32,801 bases of DNA from Thermoflexales bacterium (GCA_016931085.1 JAFGFO010000211.1:1-32801), one strand, 5' to 3'. Shown: positions 7,990 to 15,942, numbered from the stretch's first letter. The notes: a model not told the origin generated them from the letters alone. A program made the numbers and translations.

Positions 7990-8499
7990 TTACTCATGCC
8001 GGCTTCCGTCAGGCAAAGTGGCGTTTTCGAGCGAGCGGGCCTTGACCAGCTCGGCCTGGTCGATGGCTGCCCCGCTCAGGTTTGCCCCGCTCAGGTCGGC
8101 CCCGCTCACGTCACACCCGCTCATGTTGGTCGCCCGCAGATCGGCGCCAATCGGCCTGGCGTCGACCAACTTGGCGTCTAGCAGGTTAGCTTCCCTGGCG
8201 TAGGTTTCGTACATATTGGTCCCGCTCAGGTCGGCCTCGCCCAGGTTGGCCCCAATCAGGTTGGTATGGCTGAGGTTGGCCCCGCTGAGATTGGCCCGGC
8301 TCAAATTGGCGTTTCTCAGATTGGCGTTGCTCAGGTTCACCCCACTGAGGTTGGCGCCGCTCAGGTCGGCGCCGCTGAGGTTGGCGGTGCTTAACGCGGC
8401 GTGGTTGAGATTGACCCCGCTCAGGTCAGCCTCGACGAGCCACAAGGGGCCGGATCGATTCATCAGGTCGTATAGTTGAAAGCGTGTAAATTCGCTCAT
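7990..8499 (-). CDS. Pentapeptide-repeat protein
   Basis: 169-aa protein made almost wholly of A(D/N)LSG-type pentapeptides, more than 20 in a row from about residue 22 to 155, predicted to form a right-handed quadrilateral beta-helix. The short N-terminal cap ([14 protein letters not shown]) and C-terminal tail lack repeats. AAGGAGAG lies about 7 nt before the ATG. Some members of this fold protect DNA gyrase and others are structural; nothing here identifies the partner. It lies 36 nt upstream of the NfeD gene and 19 nt downstream of a GYD gene, so it is likely part of a four-gene operon. Confidence 0.9.
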   Translation of the reverse strand: MSEFTRFQLYDLMNRSGPLWLVEADLSGVNLNHAALSTANLSGADLSGANLSGVNLSNANLRNANLSRANLSGANLSHTNLIGANLGEADLSGTNMYETYAREANLLDAKLVDARPIGADLRATNMSGCDVSGADLSGANLSGAAIDQAELVKARSLENATLPDGSRHE

Positions 8500-8518
8500 C
8501 CTTTCTCTCCTTTGTATA

Positions 8519-8812
8519 CTAGGTCAAATCTTGCACCATTTCGGCAAACTGCTCCCGACTATAGGCCTTGAGCAGGCTCGTCTTGACGTTGCCACCCGCG
8601 CTGACCTGCAGGGCAAAGCTCACGATGGCCTCGTCACTCGGCCCCTCCACGACGCAAATAAAATCATAGTGTCCCATCAGGACGTAAAAATCCAGCAGCC
8701 GGCAGCCGGCAGCCTCGAAATCCCGGATCGTGCGCTCGATGCGGGCCGGGGCATTCTTGACGTTCTTCACGCCATTCTCGCTCAGCTTCATCAGGACAAT
8801 GTAGGTGGACAT
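8519..8812 (-). CDS. GYD-domain protein (paralogue 1)
   Basis: 97-aa single-domain protein of the GYD family (ferredoxin-like alpha-beta fold). The typical opening YIVLMKLSENG is followed by a helix with RIERTIRDFEAAG and the GHYDFICVVEGPSDE stretch that corresponds to the family's G-x-YD core. The start is ATG 8812. No clear Shine-Dalgarno is visible; the region before it is a 7-bp tandem repeat. It shares extensive similarity with the upstream neighbour 8840-9181, so the pair is a tandem duplication. The function of the family is unknown. Confidence 0.88.
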   Translation of the reverse strand: MSTYIVLMKLSENGVKNVKNAPARIERTIRDFEAAGCRLLDFYVLMGHYDFICVVEGPSDEAIVSFALQVSAGGNVKTSLLKAYSREQFAEMVQDLT

Positions 8813-8815
8813 GGT

Positions 8816-8836
8816 CAAATAGCAAATAACAAATCA
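8816..8836. repeat. 7-bp tandem repeat between the GYD genes (CAAATAR type)
   Basis: Three consecutive heptamers (CAAATAG, CAAATAA, CAAATCA) fill most of the gap between the two GYD genes, running up to the ATG of paralogue 1. One of at least six heptameric repeat tracts in the window. Confidence 0.65.
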
Positions 8837-8839
8837 AGA

Positions 8840-9181
8840 TCAATACAGGAGGGCCTCGGCCTCGCTCCGCCCGGCCAGGAGCTCGAGCCGGTCCAACTGC
8901 CGGATAGCCTTGTAGAACTGTTTCTTGGTGAACGCTTTCAACGACGTCGTCGTGACGTTCCCGGCCGTGCCCAGCCCCATCGAGAAGGCCATCACGATCT
9001 CGTCGTTGGGGCTTTCTACGATGCACACGAAATCATACTCGCCGGTGACAGCGTAAAAGCTGCTGACCTTACCGCCCACGGATTCGAAAGCGCGAATCGT
9101 TTCCTCGATGCGCGCCGGGGCGCTCTGGATATGTTGAGCGCCGTGCTCGGTCAACTTCATCATGATCACGTAAGTAGACAT
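8840..9181 (-). CDS. GYD-domain protein (paralogue 2)
   Basis: 113-aa GYD-family protein and first gene of the presumed operon. It has the same layout as its neighbour: YVIMMKLTEHG, RIEETIRAFESVGG, and GEYDFVCIVESPNDE, where the core motif is well kept. It also has a C-terminal extension of about 15 residues not present in paralogue 1. AGGA lies about 8 nt upstream of ATG 9181, and a good sigma-70-type promoter is seen at 9212-9239. Confidence 0.9.
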   Translation of the reverse strand: MSTYVIMMKLTEHGAQHIQSAPARIEETIRAFESVGGKVSSFYAVTGEYDFVCIVESPNDEIVMAFSMGLGTAGNVTTTSLKAFTKKQFYKAIRQLDRLELLAGRSEAEALLY

Positions 9182-9211
9182 GGCTTGTTCCTAAGACTAT
9201 TCCTATAGCCC

Positions 9212-9239
9212 ATTATATCACTGCCTGCGTTTATTACAA
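9212..9239 (-). promoter_or_regulatory. Promoter of the GYD operon
   Basis: On the minus strand, TTGTAA (9239-9234) and TATAAT (9217-9212) are separated by 16 bp, a near-consensus sigma-70-type promoter, 31 bp before the ATG of the first GYD gene. Its -35 hexamer is the reverse complement of the TTACAA that can serve the divergent deacetylase gene, so the two promoters overlap back to back. Confidence 0.65.
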
Positions 9240-9260
9240 AATGCCCTCATGTGATACAAT
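9234..9260 (+). promoter_or_regulatory. Promoter of the HDAC-family gene, leaderless layout
   Basis: TTACAA (9234-9239) and TACAAT (9255-9260) are 15 bp apart. The -10 box ends only 7 bp before the ATG at 9268, so the transcript would start at or next to the start codon. Confidence 0.55.
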
Positions 9261-9267
9261 AGGGTCA

Positions 9268-10233
9268 ATGAGCAAACACCTCGTGTACAGCCCGCGCTAC
9301 GACATTCGCCTTCTGGGCATCGAGCGACTGCACCCGTTCGACTCGAGAAAATACAGTCGCGCCTTCAATCTGCTGCGCGGGCGCCTGGGGCCAGCGCTCG
9401 ATCAGTGGGTGACCGCCCCACTTGCGGCGATGGATGAGCAGCAACTGCTTCAAGTCCACCTGCCCTATTACCTGCGCCGACTGCGCAAGCCTGGCTGCGT
9501 GGCCCGCGCGTTGGAGCTGCCGCCCCTGCGTTTTTTCCCCGCCTTTGTCCTGGAGCGCGCCGCGCTGCGGCCGATGCGCTGGGCCTGCGCCGGCACACTC
9601 CTGGCCGGCCAATTGGCACTGGACAACGGCTTTGCCGTAAATTTTGCCGGCGGCTATCACCATGCCAAGCCGGGCGGCGGGGAAGGCTTTTGCATCTACT
9701 CTGACATCGCGTTGCTCATCCACGAACTGCGCCGCTCGGGCCACCTGCCCTCCTACGGCATAGTCGCTTACGTCGACCTCGACGTCCACCAGGGCAACGG
9801 CGTCTGTCACTGCTTCCTGGACGAGCGCAACGTCATCATCCTGGACGCCTTCAACCGTTGGATTTACCCGGCTCACGACACGCTCGCCAGGCAAAGAGTT
9901 AACTATCCCATTCCGCTGGACGAGGGGTGTGACGACGGGCTCTATCTCGAGCTGCTGCGTACCCACCTACCCCGCTTCTTCGACCTCGTCGCCTGCACCA
10001 AGGCGCCGGCCCTGGTCATCTACAACGCCGGGACAGACATCCTGCGCGGGGACCCGTTGGGGCGGCTGGCCGTGTCGGAGCAGGGGGTGCTCGAACGCGA
10101 CCAGTTCGTCGTCCAGCAGGCGCGCCAGCGGGAGCTGCCGGTGGTCATGCTGCTGGGCGGCGGTTACACCGAGGCCAGCCACACCGTCATCGCCAGCTCG
10201 GTCGAGGCGCTGCTGGGGCAGTTCGCGTCGTAG
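9268..10233 (+). CDS. Histone deacetylase-family amidohydrolase (HDAC11/class IV-like)
   Basis: 321-aa zinc deacetylase of the HDAC/AcuC superfamily. The active-site pair His131-His132 lies in YHHAKPGGGEGF. DLDVHQGNG supplies Zn ligands Asp172 and His174, and YNAGTDILRGDPLGRL supplies Asp257. LLGGGY near the C-terminus completes the set. The compact length and HHA motif are closest to class IV enzymes. Bacterial members deacetylate small molecules such as acetylpolyamines, or acyl-lysine; the substrate here is unknown. ATG 9268 is chosen because the -10 box at 9255-9260 excludes the earlier ATG at 9241. No Shine-Dalgarno is present, in keeping with leaderless translation. The TAG stop is the first three bases of a TAGGGGC palindrome. 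Confidence 0.92.
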   Translation: MSKHLVYSPRYDIRLLGIERLHPFDSRKYSRAFNLLRGRLGPALDQWVTAPLAAMDEQQLLQVHLPYYLRRLRKPGCVARALELPPLRFFPAFVLERAALRPMRWACAGTLLAGQLALDNGFAVNFAGGYHHAKPGGGEGFCIYSDIALLIHELRRSGHLPSYGIVAYVDLDVHQGNGVCHCFLDERNVIILDAFNRWIYPAHDTLARQRVNYPIPLDEGCDDGLYLELLRTHLPRFFDLVACTKAPALVIYNAGTDILRGDPLGRLAVSEQGVLERDQFVVQQARQRELPVVMLLGGGYTEASHTVIASSVEALLGQFAS

Positions 10234-10256
10234 GGGCGGGTTTCAAACCCGCCCTA
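10230..10256. terminator. GTAGGGGCGGG palindrome between convergent genes
   Basis: GTAGGGGCGGGTTT and AAACCCGCCCTAC pair around a single C with one bulged base. It lies between two converging genes, probably as a bidirectional terminator. The TAG stop of the deacetylase gene (10231-10233) is part of the left arm. Related TAGGGGC palindromes lie at 20168-20242 and 21526-21552. Confidence 0.65.
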
Positions 10257-10258
10257 CA

Positions 10259-12385
10259 TTATTCCACCTGGACGTCGTAGCCAACTTGCGGCGTGAGCTG
10301 CGGCGCGCCGCGGAAAAAGCTCACCTTGCCGGTCACGGTGAGCCGGGCGCCCTCGACCAAGCCTTCCACGTCCGGCACGTAGATCAGCACATTGTCCCAG
10401 ATGACCAGGTCGATGTCGCCGCCCTCGTCGCGCACGCGCAGCTTGACCCCGCCCGCCAGCAGCTCCTTGGCCAGGATTGTACAGCGCAGGCTGACGAAGC
10501 GATCCTTGTCCTCTTGCACCAGTGAACTGATCAGCCTCGGCTCGGCCGCCTGCCCCGTGCCTCCCTCCAGCACAAAGACGTTTTCGCCCAGCCTCGGCAC
10601 GATCTCCAGCGCCCCCTTGTACTCGGCCAGCTCGCCGCTGGCCAGTACCTGCGCGCCCAGCCGCAGGCCGGCCCGGCCCTTGACGTAGCGGTACACGCCC
10701 GAGCTCACGAACAGGTCGATCCGCCCCGAGCCGTCGTCCAGGTAGAACTTGACGCCGGCCGAGCTGCTGGTGACGTCGACCACGCGGCCCTGGACGGTCA
10801 GCGTTTGGCCGAGCCTGTCGCGGCTGGCTGCGCCGATGGCGATGGCGGCCGGAAGCGCTCTGGCGGTGGGTTCGGGGGACGCGGTAGCGGTTGGGGGGAC
10901 GGGTGTGAGTGTGAGCGTGGGCGTAGGGACGGGTTTGGCGCCCGCCCCCTCCGGGCCGGGTGTAGCAGCGGTGGGGGGCGCAGCCTGTGCGAGCTCCACA
11001 GGGGCGCTCACGATCAGGTCGGTACCCTGGCGGGGGATGAGCTCCAGCTCGTCGCGGTAGATGTCTACCCTGGCCTGGACGTTCAGGCGTGCTCCCACAC
11101 CAAGCCGATCGCGGTCGGGCGCTTGGGACAACACGTCGTCCCACAGCAGCAGCATGATCTGGCCCGTCTCGTCGCCGAGCAGCAAGCGCAGGCCGGTCAG
11201 CAGCCGCCGGCTTTCGAGCACCACGCCGCTGACCGAGACCGTGCGGCCGCGCTCGGCGGCGGTGATGGCACCGATGGGCATCTGCTGCGGCGCCTGGGCG
11301 GCGGCGCTTTTCCACACTAGTTCCAGGTCGGCCGGCGCATCGGCCACCAGCTCCAGCTCGCCGCGATAGTGAGTAACCTGGCCCTGGACGCTGACGATGG
11401 CGCCTTCGACAAAATCGGCCCGGCTGTCCAGGGCGGTGTACACGTCGTTCCACACCAGCACGCTGACGCGCCCGCTGCCATCGTCGAGCGTGAGCTTGAC
11501 GCCAGCGCTAAAGGGCTTGAGCTGTATCAGCTCGCCTTCCACGCGCGCATAGCGGCCGGCCGTCAGATCGCGCACCTGCCTCAGAGGCGCGATCTCGAGC
11601 GGCTCATCCAATTTGAGCAGGTGGCCGTAGGTCGTCAGCGTGATCTGGGGCGTGTTCTCGTACAACGTCACCGCGCCGCTCAACTCGACCGAGTCGCCCG
11701 GCGTAAGCTCCGGCACGCCCTCAGCGTCCATAAGCGCAGCGGTCGACCTGCTGACAGCCACGTCTATGGCGCCGCTGCTGTCGCGCAGCGTGATCAGCGT
11801 CAATCCCTCGTAGGGCGTCTCGATCTGGCGCACCTGTCCGCGCACCGTCACGGCTGCCAGGGCATCGGAGGTGGTAATATCGCCGATCTCGCGCTCCGCC
11901 GGCTGGGGATGCAGCACGCGCAGCGTCTCGGCCGAGGCCAGGGTCAGTGAGGGAGACTCGTCGCGGATGCGCAGCGTGCCTTCCAGGCTTATCTCGTCGC
12001 CCACGTCCGGCACACGGCCGGCCTGCACCAACTCTTGTGTCGTGCCGCGATACGACGAGACCAGCATCTGCCCGCTGTCGTCTTCGATCCAAAAGCTCAG
12101 GTAAGCGCTGGCCGGGTCATAGCTGGGCGAGCGCGTCACGTGGCCCACCACGCGCACGTAGGCGAAATTCATCGTCGCCTGCGCCTGGCCTATCTTGACC
12201 GTGGGCGCCGCCGAGCGATGGGAGAAGAACCACAGCACGGCCAGCCCGGCCAGCGCTACAAGCAGCGAGCCATAGCGAAAGACGCGCAGGCTGATACGCG
12301 GCACAAGCCGGGCGCCGCAGTAAGGACAAGCCTCGTAAGGTCCCGTGTGCCGCCCACAACTGGGGCAGGCGGATGTGGACTGCAT
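10259..12385 (-). CDS. Membrane-anchored zinc-ribbon protein with about six OB folds
   Basis: 708-aa protein I cannot match to a named family as a whole. Residues 7-23 are a zinc ribbon (CPSC, then CPYC). Residues 37-55 are one membrane helix, so the bulk is extracytoplasmic if the ribbon stays inside. The rest reads as six tandem OB-fold units, each beginning with a V-x-G-x-(V/L) strand (VRVVGHV, VTVRGQV, ARVEGEL, VSVSGVV, LTVQGRV, VSLRCTI). Each continues through a strand with L-x-D-(D/E)-(S/T)-G and then a (D/G)-x-V-x-G-x-V strand; LLVWNDV-like segments recur in units 3, 4 and 6. A Pro/Thr/Ala-rich linker (about 470-510) separates units 4 and 5. AGGAG precedes the ATG. OB repeats bind nucleic acids or oligosaccharides; which applies here is unknown. 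Confidence 0.82.
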   Translation of the reverse strand: MQSTSACPSCGRHTGPYEACPYCGARLVPRISLRVFRYGSLLVALAGLAVLWFFSHRSAAPTVKIGQAQATMNFAYVRVVGHVTRSPSYDPASAYLSFWIEDDSGQMLVSSYRGTTQELVQAGRVPDVGDEISLEGTLRIRDESPSLTLASAETLRVLHPQPAEREIGDITTSDALAAVTVRGQVRQIETPYEGLTLITLRDSSGAIDVAVSRSTAALMDAEGVPELTPGDSVELSGAVTLYENTPQITLTTYGHLLKLDEPLEIAPLRQVRDLTAGRYARVEGELIQLKPFSAGVKLTLDDGSGRVSVLVWNDVYTALDSRADFVEGAIVSVQGQVTHYRGELELVADAPADLELVWKSAAAQAPQQMPIGAITAAERGRTVSVSGVVLESRRLLTGLRLLLGDETGQIMLLLWDDVLSQAPDRDRLGVGARLNVQARVDIYRDELELIPRQGTDLIVSAPVELAQAAPPTAATPGPEGAGAKPVPTPTLTLTPVPPTATASPEPTARALPAAIAIGAASRDRLGQTLTVQGRVVDVTSSSAGVKFYLDDGSGRIDLFVSSGVYRYVKGRAGLRLGAQVLASGELAEYKGALEIVPRLGENVFVLEGGTGQAAEPRLISSLVQEDKDRFVSLRCTILAKELLAGGVKLRVRDEGGDIDLVIWDNVLIYVPDVEGLVEGARLTVTGKVSFFRGAPQLTPQVGYDVQVE

Positions 12386-12443
12386 GCTCTCCTCCAGAAA
12401 GCAGGCTCAAAAGACCGTGAAATCTGTCACGTGCAGATGGCCG

Positions 12444-13094
12444 TTAGGCCGCTCGCGCCCGCTCGTCTGTCTCGGCCTGAGACAGGCTTTCGCGCAAGTC
12501 TGCCGCGAGCCGCTCGAAAGGTGTCTCCAGGCACGTGATGCCCGGCGGCCAATCCACCGCCGGGTCGCCCAGCGCAAAGCAGGCGGCGCGCTCGAAAAAC
12601 GGCCCCAGCACCGACCACCAACTGCGAAAGTCCTCGCTGAGCGGGTTGCAGCCGGCGAGCAGCACGGCCCCGCCACCGGCGAGGCGGGCCGCCTCGTCGA
12701 GCATGTAGCGCTTGTCGGCATCGTCGCGCAAGCGGAATATCTCCACCTGGCCGAGAATCACGCCGCAGCGTTCCGCCAGGTCACCGGCCAGCTTGAGCAG
12801 CGTGTGCCGCTCACACGCCACCACGTCGCGACGCGAGCGCACGACGTGCAGCGGCACGCCGGCCTGCCCAAAAGCCTCCTCGACCCGCTCGCTGGGGTCG
12901 ACGCTGAGGATTGACAGCGGCGGCAGCGCGTGCAGTGGGATGCTGGGAGCCTGGACAGGCTGCTCCAACCACCGGCCAAGCACCACCACCCGGTTAACCA
13001 CCTCGTGTTCTTCCAGCGAGTAAGGCGAAGCGCCCCACACGAGCAGCAAGCGTTTCTGGCAGTAAGCTTGATCCAATGCAAAAGGGAGTGTCAT
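12444..13094 (-). CDS. Degenerate SIR2-like domain protein
   Basis: 216-aa protein of uncertain identity. The order of segments resembles the SIR2-like domains common in bacterial effector proteins. An N-terminal strand-loop (LLLVWGASPYS, where a GAG(I/V)S NAD loop would be) is followed by an ILSVDPSERVEEAF stretch in place of the usual TTN-x-D-x-LLE. Then come a VVRSRRDVV strand, TLLKLAGDL in place of L-x-KLHG-x, a DADKRYML helix, and LLAGCNPLSEDFRSWW in place of LFLGYSL-x-D-x-DF. Since the NAD-binding and catalytic His motifs are not recognisable, enzymatic activity is doubtful. It lies 41 nt downstream of the YiiX-like gene and 58 nt before the OB-fold gene. No Shine-Dalgarno is evident. 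Confidence 0.55.
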   Translation of the reverse strand: MTLPFALDQAYCQKRLLLVWGASPYSLEEHEVVNRVVVLGRWLEQPVQAPSIPLHALPPLSILSVDPSERVEEAFGQAGVPLHVVRSRRDVVACERHTLLKLAGDLAERCGVILGQVEIFRLRDDADKRYMLDEAARLAGGGAVLLAGCNPLSEDFRSWWSVLGPFFERAACFALGDPAVDWPPGITCLETPFERLAADLRESLSQAETDERARAA

Positions 13095-13135
13095 GGGCTG
13101 TCGTTATGAATCATGAGCTGTCCTGATAGCGGCTA

Positions 13136-13708
13136 TCACTGCCGCCCCGGGCACAAGACGTGCGGCACCGAGTTCCAGATCTCTTGGGGGAAGACGATGC
13201 TGGCGCTGGCCGGGAGGCTGGGAATGCCGATCTCGGTATTCAAATCGATGCCGTGGCGCAGGTAGGCGACGTAGGCCAACTGGCTGCAATAAAAAGCCTG
13301 CTCGGTGCGCGAGTCGAAGAAGTTGAGATTGTACGATTTCCCGACCTGCGCCAGGCAGTAGGCCGCCACGTCGGCCCGGATGGCCGGCTCGGCCGGCTCG
13401 GCCAGCCCCCTCCCCTGCAGCGGGTAGGCCACGCCGTAGAGGGTATCGACGAACAGGCGTTGGGCCAGCATCTTGTCGCCGTCCCAGGTGTTGCCCTCGA
13501 TCTCGTAGGCGTACACCCCCTTGGGGCCGGCCTCGACGCAGCGGCCACCAGGGCCGACGTAGACGGCGACGTGGTCGACATCGCCGGGGAGCAGCTTGCC
13601 GACCATGCGCCAGAACTCGCCGGCCACGACAGCCCGGCCACCATCGTTGGTGCAGATCAAGTCGCCTGATTGCAAGAATAAGCCATCGAGCGTGTAGGTG
13701 TAGACCAT
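13136..13708 (-). CDS. Permuted NlpC/P60 cysteine peptidase, YiiX/YebB-like
   Basis: 190-aa predicted thiol hydrolase of the circularly permuted NlpC/P60 group. It shows the usual order: SGDLI near the N-terminus (14-18), VDHVAVYVG with catalytic His46, VEAGPKGV after it, and the nucleophile Cys141 in FYCSQLAYVAY near the C-terminal third. The start is ATG 13708, with GGAGTG 5 nt upstream; the longer frame would run into the DUF362 gene. It starts 4 nt after that gene's stop, so the two are translationally coupled. No signal peptide is visible. Family members act on peptidoglycan peptides or lipids; the substrate is unknown. Confidence 0.85.
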   Translation of the reverse strand: MVYTYTLDGLFLQSGDLICTNDGGRAVVAGEFWRMVGKLLPGDVDHVAVYVGPGGRCVEAGPKGVYAYEIEGNTWDGDKMLAQRLFVDTLYGVAYPLQGRGLAEPAEPAIRADVAAYCLAQVGKSYNLNFFDSRTEQAFYCSQLAYVAYLRHGIDLNTEIGIPSLPASASIVFPQEIWNSVPHVLCPGRQ

Positions 13709-13712
13709 CGCG

Positions 13713-15857
13713 TCACTCCAAGTCAGATACCTTTGAGTCGGGCGTGCCTTTGCGCTTGCGCCAGCGTATCCACCCCATGCCTGCAAGCGTCGCCACAAGC
13801 GCCACCGTTGCCATCAACCCGATCCGGCGTCCAGCCTCGCCTGGCGCGCTCGCGCCGCGCAGGGCGACCAGTGTCGGGCGGTCGATCCCGCTGCCGATGG
13901 CCCACGTGCTGAAGGCGGTGACCGCCTGCGTCGCCATCACGAGGTTGTTGTCGACATCCACCGTCGACGAGTACGGCCTCCAGAAGCCGTTGCCCTCGTA
14001 ACGGTAGAGCAGCAGATCCTCTTCATTCAAGCCGGCCGACGTCACGTCGGCGTCCCGATAACCCAGGGCCAGGGCAGCCGTGAACCCATCGCCGCCGGCG
14101 GCGATATGGTAATGGCGCGGGAGGCTGTTGCGATCTGCCGTGGGGTACGAATAGACAAGCGTGACCGTGACCGCGTTCACGCTGCCCAAGTCGCTAAAGC
14201 GTATGCGGGCGTCGGCCAGCCTGTACCACACGTTCTCTGTCCAGCTCGAGTGCGTGACCGTCACGGATGGAACGACGTAGACGTTCATCTGCTTCTTTTC
14301 GTCGTCGCTGGGGCTGTCGCCATCGTAATCGTCCAACAGGTCGATATAAGGATAGCTGCCGCTGCCGCCGGGCCACTCGGCCTGGGCGGCGTTTTGATTG
14401 GTGCGGGTGGCGTTTCGAAAGACGCCTGCCCGCGCGGCTGACGGCTTGCCCAAGGCGGGGCGCAAGATGTGTTCCGAGGCGTACCAGTCCACCGCGAAGG
14501 GGTCGGTGCTGGCCAGCAGCATATCCTGGCGAACGACGCTGCCATACCAGTTGACGTAGGCGATCCATATCGCGTCTACGATATTCAGGTCAGGCGTGCG
14601 GACGCGGGCCATTTCACGCCCCAGCAAACCATAGTCCTTATTCGCCTCGCCGGTATAGCCCCAGAAAAAGTCGTGCATCAAGTTCCAACTACCATACCGG
14701 CTTTCGCTGCCGGCAATGGTGACAAAGCCGACGAGGTTTTTCCACGCGCCGGTCACGCCGGCCATGCCGTGGCCCTTGAGCACGGGCAGGTTGATAAAGG
14801 TCAGCCGCTCCGAGTCGTAACTGCTGCCATCCCACACGCCGTAGCGCATGCTGATCGAAATGCCGGTCGTGGTCTGGAACTTGGGATAGGACAGCTCGTC
14901 GGTGCCGCTTCCCTCGGAATCCTCCAGCAGGATATAGGCGTCCTGGGTGTTGCCGTTGGCGTATTCGCCGGCCGGGTAGCCGCTCCCGTCGACGTCTCCG
15001 CCGCTGATCGTGCTGCTGTTCAGATCGTCCCAACTGAACAGGGAAACCGGATAGCCCAGGCCATGGAAGGCGTTGACGACGTCCAGGTAAGATTGCTGCT
15101 GGTCCTGGGCGTTGGCCGGCTGATTATCCCAGTTGTTGTTAGTGCCCTGGGTGTTTTCGGCGACGACGATTTCGCCGCTAAAGCCATCGGGGTGCCGCAC
15201 GATGCGCCAGAGCAGGCCTTTGAGCACGTCGTTGTTGGTTGCCAGCCGCCCGTTGGGCTCGCCCGCTTTGCCGCCCCACTGGTTATTGACCTTGATCACC
15301 ACCACGTCGTTTGCGCCGACGATGCCGGTGGGGTGAGCGGCGGTCTGGTAAAAATAGTCGCCTCGTCTCTCCATTTCGTCGACCAGTGCCTCGACGCCGT
15401 CGTCGCGCAGGGCGTAGCCGGCGTCGCTGCAGGGGGGTGTGCTGGGCAGCGCGCCGCCGTCGAGGCTGCATTCAGGTGCGGGCACCTGCTCCACCACAAA
15501 GACACTAGATATCGCCGTCGGGCTGGTCCAGCCTGGCAAAGCGGCCGTGCCGGCGTAGGCAGACAGGGTTGGGGCATTGCTTCCCGCCAGGATGGCGGTC
15601 AGCAGCGCAAACAGGCCGGCATCCAGCAGCGTGACCCGGCGCTTGAGACGGTGATAGAGGTGGGCGATGCCCAACACGCCAGCCAGGTAGCTCAAAAAAA
15701 CTGTGCTGCTGCCCAGGGCCGCCCGCTGGCACGGGTAGGCCAGCCGGCGCGGGTTTGTCCCGCTGCGCAGCAGCAGCCAGGCCAGGGAGCCCAGGCCGAT
15801 CAGCCAACAAGTCCAGTGGTAGTATGGAGAACGATCCGGATGGTTATCAGTTTTCAT
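13713..15857 (-). CDS. DUF362-domain membrane protein
   Basis: 714-aa protein. ATG 15857 is chosen for AGGAAGGAAAC directly upstream; the open frame extends further only across the promoter. The N-terminus has three hydrophobic segments (about 16-34, 50-72, 78-98). A large soluble region then carries the DUF362 core, from VVVIKVNNQWG and TNNDVLKGLLWRIV through INLPVLKGHGMAGVTG-KNLVGFV to DLNIVDAIW and LLASTDPFAVDW. No ferredoxin Cys clusters are present, unlike many DUF362 proteins. A beta-rich C-terminal domain, one last membrane helix (about 680-700) and a basic tail RWRKRKG close the chain, so the domain is probably outside the membrane with a C-terminal anchor. The function of DUF362 is not established. 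First gene of a likely four-gene operon. Confidence 0.85.
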   Translation of the reverse strand: MKTDNHPDRSPYYHWTCWLIGLGSLAWLLLRSGTNPRRLAYPCQRAALGSSTVFLSYLAGVLGIAHLYHRLKRRVTLLDAGLFALLTAILAGSNAPTLSAYAGTAALPGWTSPTAISSVFVVEQVPAPECSLDGGALPSTPPCSDAGYALRDDGVEALVDEMERRGDYFYQTAAHPTGIVGANDVVVIKVNNQWGGKAGEPNGRLATNNDVLKGLLWRIVRHPDGFSGEIVVAENTQGTNNNWDNQPANAQDQQQSYLDVVNAFHGLGYPVSLFSWDDLNSSTISGGDVDGSGYPAGEYANGNTQDAYILLEDSEGSGTDELSYPKFQTTTGISISMRYGVWDGSSYDSERLTFINLPVLKGHGMAGVTGAWKNLVGFVTIAGSESRYGSWNLMHDFFWGYTGEANKDYGLLGREMARVRTPDLNIVDAIWIAYVNWYGSVVRQDMLLASTDPFAVDWYASEHILRPALGKPSAARAGVFRNATRTNQNAAQAEWPGGSGSYPYIDLLDDYDGDSPSDDEKKQMNVYVVPSVTVTHSSWTENVWYRLADARIRFSDLGSVNAVTVTLVYSYPTADRNSLPRHYHIAAGGDGFTAALALGYRDADVTSAGLNEEDLLLYRYEGNGFWRPYSSTVDVDNNLVMATQAVTAFSTWAIGSGIDRPTLVALRGASAPGEAGRRIGLMATVALVATLAGMGWIRWRKRKGTPDSKVSDLE

Positions 15858-15896
15858 GTTTCCTTCCTGGCAGGTGGGGTTGCCTCCTGCGCCTAG

Positions 15897-15926
15897 ATTG
15901 TAACTGATTTTGCCCGTTTTGTCCAA
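15897..15926 (-). promoter_or_regulatory. Promoter of the DUF362 operon
   Basis: On the minus strand TTGGAC (15926-15921) and TACAAT (15902-15897) are 18 bp apart, about 40 bp before the ATG at 15857. It is divergent from and close to the GH13 promoter. Confidence 0.6.
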
Positions 15927-15942
15927 AGGGGTGTGGGGCCCC

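Noticed and set aside
7000..8181. Long 393-codon plus-strand frame
   Set aside because: Antisense shadow of the NfeD and pentapeptide genes, both of which have clear domains, starts and stops.
10254..11453. Long 399-codon minus-strand frame
   Set aside because: Overlaps the OB-fold gene on the same strand in another frame; Arg/Gly/Pro-rich, typical of an out-of-frame reading of GC-rich DNA.
12444..15857. SIR2-like neighbourhood considered as an antiphage defence system
   Set aside because: The SIR2-like protein lacks NAD-site motifs, and the neighbours (DUF362, YiiX-like, OB folds) are not known defence partners; no mobile-element genes adjoin.
14469..15896. Long 475-codon plus-strand frame
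   Set aside because: Antisense shadow of the DUF362 gene; composition is Gln/Ala/Val-rich without domain signatures.
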